Source: Rhizobium sp. 18055 (lineage in GTDB: Bacteria; Pseudomonadota; Alphaproteobacteria; Rhizobiales; Rhizobiaceae). From it: a stretch of 64,000 bases of DNA. Numbering within the stretch: position 1 is the first letter of the stretch; each line of letters opens with the position of its first letter. A program made the translations under genes and the position numbers. The notes beneath the pieces are model-generated. The model was not told the DNA's origin. It made no database searches and was given only the letters and a program-made list of their open reading frames with translations. The stretch spans positions 620,001 through 684,000 of the forward strand of contig NZ_CACSKD010000001.1 in NCBI RefSeq assembly GCF_902706285.1, in the 5' to 3' direction. Of the stretch, positions 62,281-64,000 are shown one piece after another.

Positions 62281-62472
62281 ATGATAGAATTCAAACCGTC
62301 GGACGACAATGCCGTCAGATCAGCAGAAATCGAGCTGCACCTTAAGAAACTGGAAGCCGAAATGGCGTCACCGAATATCAAGGAGACTAAGCATGCTGAA
62401 CTCAATGCGCTTTACCGCCGGCTAAGCGCCGAACGAGCCTTGCTTACCTCTTCGAAGGTCTCAAAGCATTGA
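62281..62472 (+). CDS. small helical protein of unknown function
   Basis: 63 residues after AAGGAG at ideal spacing. The sequence is strongly helical and charged with a possible coiled coil (AVRSAEIELHLKKLEAEMASPNIKETKHAELNALYRRLSAERALL). Gap of 92 bp to the previous small gene. No family recognised. Confidence 0.55.
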   Translation: MIEFKPSDDNAVRSAEIELHLKKLEAEMASPNIKETKHAELNALYRRLSAERALLTSSKVSKH

Positions 62473-62762
62473 CGATTAGACAGCTGACCTAGCTGACCGA
62501 CGTCGCGTCGGCCAAATTCCATCACCGAGCCGTCAAAGTTTGGTCGATATCACCTCCGAATTCTGCGGCCAAAACACTAATAGCGCTTCACCAGCATGGC
62601 ATGATCGACCTTATTGATTTTGCGCGTGAGCTGGAAACGCGATTTGGCCAGGCGCGACGCGACGCATCTTGATGCGGTGGTGAAGGACTTAGGCAAAGAC
62701 CGTTGCGCCCAAAAACGGGTCACCCCGTAGTCTTCATACCGAAAACGAACAGGAGAGCGATG

Positions 62763-62939
62763 ATGAGTTGGAAAGCCCCGAAGATCGAATATGTGAACGG
62801 CTACAAGATTGTTGAAGTCGATGGTCCGACCTTCAAGGTGTACGAAGGGGACCGTCAAATTGGAGATGATTTCCCATATTCAGGCGAGGCGGCCGCTCAT
62901 GCGAATTCTCTGCCAAAAAAGCATCCTTCACGAGGCTGA
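62763..62939 (+). CDS. small soluble protein of unknown function
   Basis: 58 residues (from the second of two adjacent ATGs; AGGAG is seven bases before it). The sequence SWKAPKIEYVNGYKIVEVDG has a beta-rich pattern, ending KKHPSRG. It is last in the run of small genes and lies about 150 bp before the CIRCE element. Confidence 0.55.
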   Translation: MSWKAPKIEYVNGYKIVEVDGPTFKVYEGDRQIGDDFPYSGEAAAHANSLPKKHPSRG

Positions 62940-63085
62940 GCATTGCACCGAAGCTGGGGGTGGCGCGTTTGAAACGGGCATCTATTTCCCAGTGCCGCTG
63001 TACATCAGGATTGATGCCAGTCTCTAGCGGCTTGAAGATCGACCTGCGAAGCCTTGCACTGCCACTACCGAAACACGAAATCGTT

Positions 63086-63112
63086 CTGGCACTCTGAACG
63101 CAAGAGTGCTAA
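63086..63112. promoter_or_regulatory. CIRCE element (HrcA operator)
   Basis: CTGGCACTC-N9-GAGTGCTAA matches the CIRCE consensus TTAGCACTC-N9-GAGTGCTAA with two differences in the left arm and none in the right. It lies 55 bp upstream of groES. HrcA repression with heat release is the known mode for this element. Confidence 0.9.
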
Positions 63113-63166
63113 GGTTTCAGCAGCAGGATCGGCCATTGGGTAACGGTTCTGTCGAGGAACTCCAAA

Positions 63167-63463
63167 ATGATAGATATTAATTTCCGGCCGTTGCACGACC
63201 GTGTCGTCGTGCGCCGTATTGAGGCTGAAGCCAAGACCAAGGGTGGCATCATCATTCCTGACACCGCCAAGGAAAAGCCCCAGGAAGGCGAAATCGTCGC
63301 CGTCGGCGCTGGCGCCCGTGATGAAAGCGGCAAGATCGTTCCTCTCGACGTCAAGGCAGGTGACCGAATCCTATTCGGAAAGTGGTCCGGTACCGAGATC
63401 AAGTTCAACGGTGAAGACCTGCTGATCATGAAGGAAGCTGATGTTATGGGCGTTATCGCCTGA
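63167..63463 (+). CDS. groES: co-chaperonin GroES
   Basis: 98 residues, standard length. [17 protein letters not shown] opens the chaperonin-10 domain. The mobile-loop region is [29 protein letters not shown], and the C-terminal [17 protein letters not shown] is normal. It caps the GroEL cavity during protein folding. GAGGAA precedes the start. It is preceded by CIRCE and followed after 73 bp by groEL. Rhizobia usually have several groESL copies, and this is likely an accessory one because of the surrounding accessory genes (inference). Confidence 0.97.
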   Translation: MIDINFRPLHDRVVVRRIEAEAKTKGGIIIPDTAKEKPQEGEIVAVGAGARDESGKIVPLDVKAGDRILFGKWSGTEIKFNGEDLLIMKEADVMGVIA

Positions 63464-63493
63464 TATTCTGCTTCATTCCTATTCATTTTATGA

Positions 63494-64000
<507 letters not shown>

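Overview
The window is GC-rich and its gene content (many ABC uptake systems, SorC/GntR/LysR regulators, an accessory groESL, IS110 and IS701 remnants, hipBA beside a large recombinase) looks like an alphaproteobacterial rhizobial replicon, probably a large plasmid or chromid of a Rhizobium/Agrobacterium-type organism. This is inference from gene content and style; no replication genes, rRNA, recognisable tRNA or CRISPR array were seen.

Layout. 0-3.4 kb: a LacI-type regulator with an L-idonate dehydrogenase and a 2-ketoacid reductase, and three gluconate-type palindromes. 3.6-4.4 kb: a DUF4242-nucleotide cyclase fusion. 4.6-13.8 kb: a polyol/ketose operon, with a ribose-type ABC transporter, an SDR dehydrogenase, DhaK, DhaL, a SorC regulator fused to a second DhaK, and a second DhaL. 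14.1-18.1 kb: a GntR regulator and a polar amino-acid ABC system. 18.2-22.6 kb: an RND efflux pump and adaptor. 23.1-27.3 kb: small exported proteins, a two-component system and an SH3 protein. 27.6-30.9 kb: three SDR genes, two of them broken, divergent from a LysR gene. 31.1-37.4 kb: a GntR regulator divergent from a NitT/TauT-type ABC and hydantoinase-like operon with a near-perfect sigma-54 promoter. 37.5-43.6 kb: hipBA, a 787-residue atypical tyrosine recombinase, an IS701-type remnant and a complete IS110-family transposase. 43.6-45.6 kb: a flavin monooxygenase with a TetR regulator. 45.7-51.4 kb: membrane and exported small proteins (DUF4239, lipase, GCG/CRPN-motif, DUF992, MliC). 51.5-54.3 kb: a LuxR-type regulator, a hydrolase and a divergent TetR with twin operators. 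54.7-55.7 kb: a DUF433/DUF5615 toxin-antitoxin pair. 56.4-58.7 kb: a chemoreceptor. 59.3-63 kb: orphan small genes, most with strong ribosome binding sites. 63.1 kb to the end: CIRCE, groES and the start of groEL.

How it fits together. Most modules are import plus first catabolic steps plus a local regulator, as expected for a soil or plant-associated bacterium. The most unusual is the 4.6-13.8 kb operon. Its regulator carries a complete, catalytically intact-looking DhaK domain, so sensing and phosphorylation of a dihydroxyacetone- or erythrulose-like ketose may be joined in one polypeptide, and both kinase subunits are duplicated. The hydantoinase-like operon behind a sigma-54 promoter suggests nitrogen scavenging from a cyclic amide whose identity cannot be read from the sequence.
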